The position numbers and the translations under genes were made by a program. From Candidatus Omnitrophota bacterium (GTDB lineage Bacteria > Omnitrophota > Gorgyraeia > Gygaellales > Profunditerraquicolaceae), in assembly GCA_028714595.1 (NCBI GenBank), contig JAQTMD010000068.1:1-8113 (forward strand): DNA of 8,113 bases, read 5' to 3'. Position 1 is the first letter of the stretch, and each line of letters starts with the position of its first letter. Below the pieces are notes generated by a model, which searched no databases, was not told the origin of the DNA, and saw only the letters and a program-made list of their open reading frames with translations. Shown piece by piece: positions 7,175 through 8,113 of this stretch.

Positions 7175-7180
7175 CTCCTT
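7175..7180 (-). promoter_or_regulatory. ribosome binding site for the DUF2207 gene
   Basis: On the minus strand AAGGAG (7180-7175) lies three bases before the ATG at 7171. The spacing is shorter than the usual five to nine bases. It decides the start in favour of 7171, because the alternative TTG at 7198 lies upstream of this site and inside the palindromic repeat. A stable hairpin just upstream could affect access to it. Confidence 0.65.
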
Positions 7181-7182
7181 AT

Positions 7183-7223
7183 AACCCCCGGGGTTCAACC
7201 CCGGGGGTTGAACCCCGGGGGTT
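7183..7223 (-). repeat. triple GC-rich palindromic repeat between lemA and the DUF2207 gene
   Basis: Three 13-bp units, each with an AACC...GGTT palindromic core, are separated by single bases. On the plus strand the second and third (7197-7209, 7211-7223) are identical, AACCCCGGGGGTT. The first (7183-7195) is their exact reverse complement, AACCCCCGGGGTT. The first and second therefore form a perfect 13+1+13 inverted repeat. It occupies most of the 59-nt intergenic gap and ends close to the AAGGAG ribosome site of the DUF2207 gene. No T tract follows, so it is not a classic terminator. It may be a REP-like element or an mRNA hairpin setting the lemA/DUF2207 ratio. Confidence 0.85.
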
Positions 7224-7230
7224 GCGGGGG

Positions 7231-7785
7231 TCAGTCGAATTTGACGTCAGGCGACTGCCGCTGGGTGGCGTATTCCAGCTCAAAGAACGGCTCAGGCCTG
7301 AACCCGAAGGCGCCGGCGACCAGCCCCGACGGGAACTGCTGGCACATCATGTTGTAATCGCGCACCGTGCCGTTGTAGTAGCGGCGGGACATCTGGATCT
7401 GGTCTTCTATCTCGCTTAACGTCGTCTGCAACTGGATGAAATTCCGGTTTGCCTTGAGGTCCGGGTAAGCCTCGGCAAGGGCAAAGATGCTCTTGAGGGT
7501 CGCGGAGAGCTCGGTCTCTGCCTTTCCCCGGTCGGCAAGCGATGCCCCGGAGACCATCTGCGAGCGCATGGAAGTCACTTTTTCCATCAAAGACTTTTCG
7601 TGTTGGGCATAGCCCTTGACCGTATCCACGACCTTCGGGATCAGGTCCCAGCGGCGCTTGAGCTGCACGTCAATGCCGCTTGAGGCCTCTTTGACCAAAA
7701 GCCGGTTGCGCACCAGGCCGTTATAGACACCGCCGACGGCCGCGGCCGCGATCACGATGATGACGATAAGAAAAATCAATCCCAT
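7231..7785 (-). CDS. lemA: LemA family protein
   Basis: A 184-residue protein, the usual size for LemA. Residues 2-22 are a membrane anchor (GLIFLIVIIVIAAAAVGGVY) with a very short N-terminal stretch before it. The remainder is the helical LemA core. The characteristic order is visible: NGLVRNRLLVKEASSGIDVQ (22-41), LKRRWDLIPKVVDTVKGYAQ (42-61) followed by HE, then LAEAYPDLKANRNFIQLQ, TLSEIEDQIQMSRRYYNGTVRDYN and FPSGLVAGAFGF. LemA proteins are membrane-tethered four-helix-type proteins of unclear function, often paired with DUF2207 or TPM-domain genes, and the DUF2207 gene follows here after 59 nt. The start at 7785 has a near-perfect Shine-Dalgarno AAAGGAGG five bases upstream (7791-7798). 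The gene lies 15 nt after the hisF stop, so it is almost certainly in one transcript with hisF. Confidence 0.95.
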   Translation of the reverse strand: MGLIFLIVIIVIAAAAVGGVYNGLVRNRLLVKEASSGIDVQLKRRWDLIPKVVDTVKGYAQHEKSLMEKVTSMRSQMVSGASLADRGKAETELSATLKSIFALAEAYPDLKANRNFIQLQTTLSEIEDQIQMSRRYYNGTVRDYNMMCQQFPSGLVAGAFGFRPEPFFELEYATQRQSPDVKFD

Positions 7786-7800
7786 CCTCTCCTCCTTTAT

Positions 7801-8113
7801 TTACAAAGAGACAACAATGCCCTTTTGCCGCAAATACTCTTTTAGCTGCCCGATGCCGATAGTACGGAAATGAAAGACCGACGCGGCCAGCAAGATCCGT
7901 GCGCCGGCCTTGACCACGGCATCGTAGAAGTGTTCCAGTTTCCCTGCGCCGCCCGAAGCCACCACCGGCACGCTCACCGCGTCCGCGATGGCCTTGGTGA
8001 ATGCAAGGTCATAGCCTTTGAGCGTGCCGTCGCCGTCCATGCTCGTCGGCAGGATGACGCCCGCTCCCAGGTCCTGGCAGCGCTTTGCCCATTCCACGGC
8101 ATCCCGGCCCACG
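7801..8113 (-). CDS. hisF: imidazole glycerol phosphate synthase subunit HisF, C-terminal part (cut by right edge)
   Basis: The last 104 or so codons of a (beta/alpha)8-barrel protein, ending at TAA; the N-terminus lies beyond the right edge. Visible signatures are GRDAVEWAKRCQDLGAG, the phosphate-site/catalytic-face loop TSMDGDGTLKGYDL, PVVASGGAGKLEHFYDAV and LLAASVFHF, then the terminal helix GQLKEYLRQKGIVV. These match the C-terminal half of HisF (family length about 250 residues). HisF makes imidazole glycerol phosphate and AICAR from PRFAR and ammonia supplied by HisH, linking histidine and purine synthesis in the cytoplasm. One oddity is AGAR before ILLAAS, where the family normally has Asp in place of Arg. 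The GTG near 8112 is an internal valine codon, not a start. An upstream his operon is expected but not visible. Confidence 0.95.
   Translation of the reverse strand, partial: VGRDAVEWAKRCQDLGAGVILPTSMDGDGTLKGYDLAFTKAIADAVSVPVVASGGAGKLEHFYDAVVKAGARILLAASVFHFRTIGIGQLKEYLRQKGIVVSL

Noticed and set aside
7172..7198. TTG at 7198 as start of the DUF2207 protein
   Set aside because: It lies within the palindromic repeat, would put charged and Gly/Pro residues before the signal peptide, and the AAGGAG site lies downstream of it.

Overview
The window holds six protein-coding genes, all on the minus strand and tightly packed. Four are complete, and one is cut by each edge. No RNA gene, CRISPR array, insertion sequence, phage gene or origin was seen. 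Codons are GC-rich in the third position, Shine-Dalgarno sites are canonical in most genes, and two promoters match the sigma-70 consensus. The gene content (LemA/DUF2207 pair, DUF2339 giant membrane protein, AsmA-like protein, histidine kinase) suggests a diderm bacterium. The AsmA-like N-terminus and short GC-rich intergenic palindromes resemble uncultured lineages such as Omnitrophota or Desulfobacterota-like groups, but this assignment is a low-confidence guess.

Read in the direction of transcription (right to left) there are three units. Unit A (8113-5237) is the C-terminal part of hisF (histidine and purine-linked metabolism), then lemA, then a DUF2207 membrane protein with a signal peptide and an 11-glycine tail. 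The hisF-lemA gap is 15 nt. The lemA-DUF2207 gap is 59 nt and is almost filled by a triple GC-rich palindrome. Unit B (about 5217-3507) has its own promoter (TTGACA-17-TATTAT). It encodes a membrane histidine kinase with no visible periplasmic sensor domain, overlapping by 4 nt (ATGA) a small secreted TPR protein, and it ends at a strong intrinsic terminator. Unit C (about 3479 to the left edge) has its own promoter (TTCACA-17-TATAAT). It encodes an 866-residue polytopic DUF2339 protein and then an AsmA-family protein that runs off the left edge.

Apart from hisF, every product is in or across the cell envelope. LemA and DUF2207 are a well-known conserved pair of unsettled function. The kinase and TPR protein look like a coupled two-gene unit with no response regulator in view. 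DUF2339 and AsmA are probably co-transcribed. I see no strong evidence of a wholly new system. The most notable items are a pair of near-identical palindromes that carry the stop codons of two unrelated genes and differ by pairing-preserving changes, the triple palindrome ahead of the DUF2207 gene, the coupled kinase/TPR pair, and a roughly 110-residue internal repeat in the DUF2339 protein.
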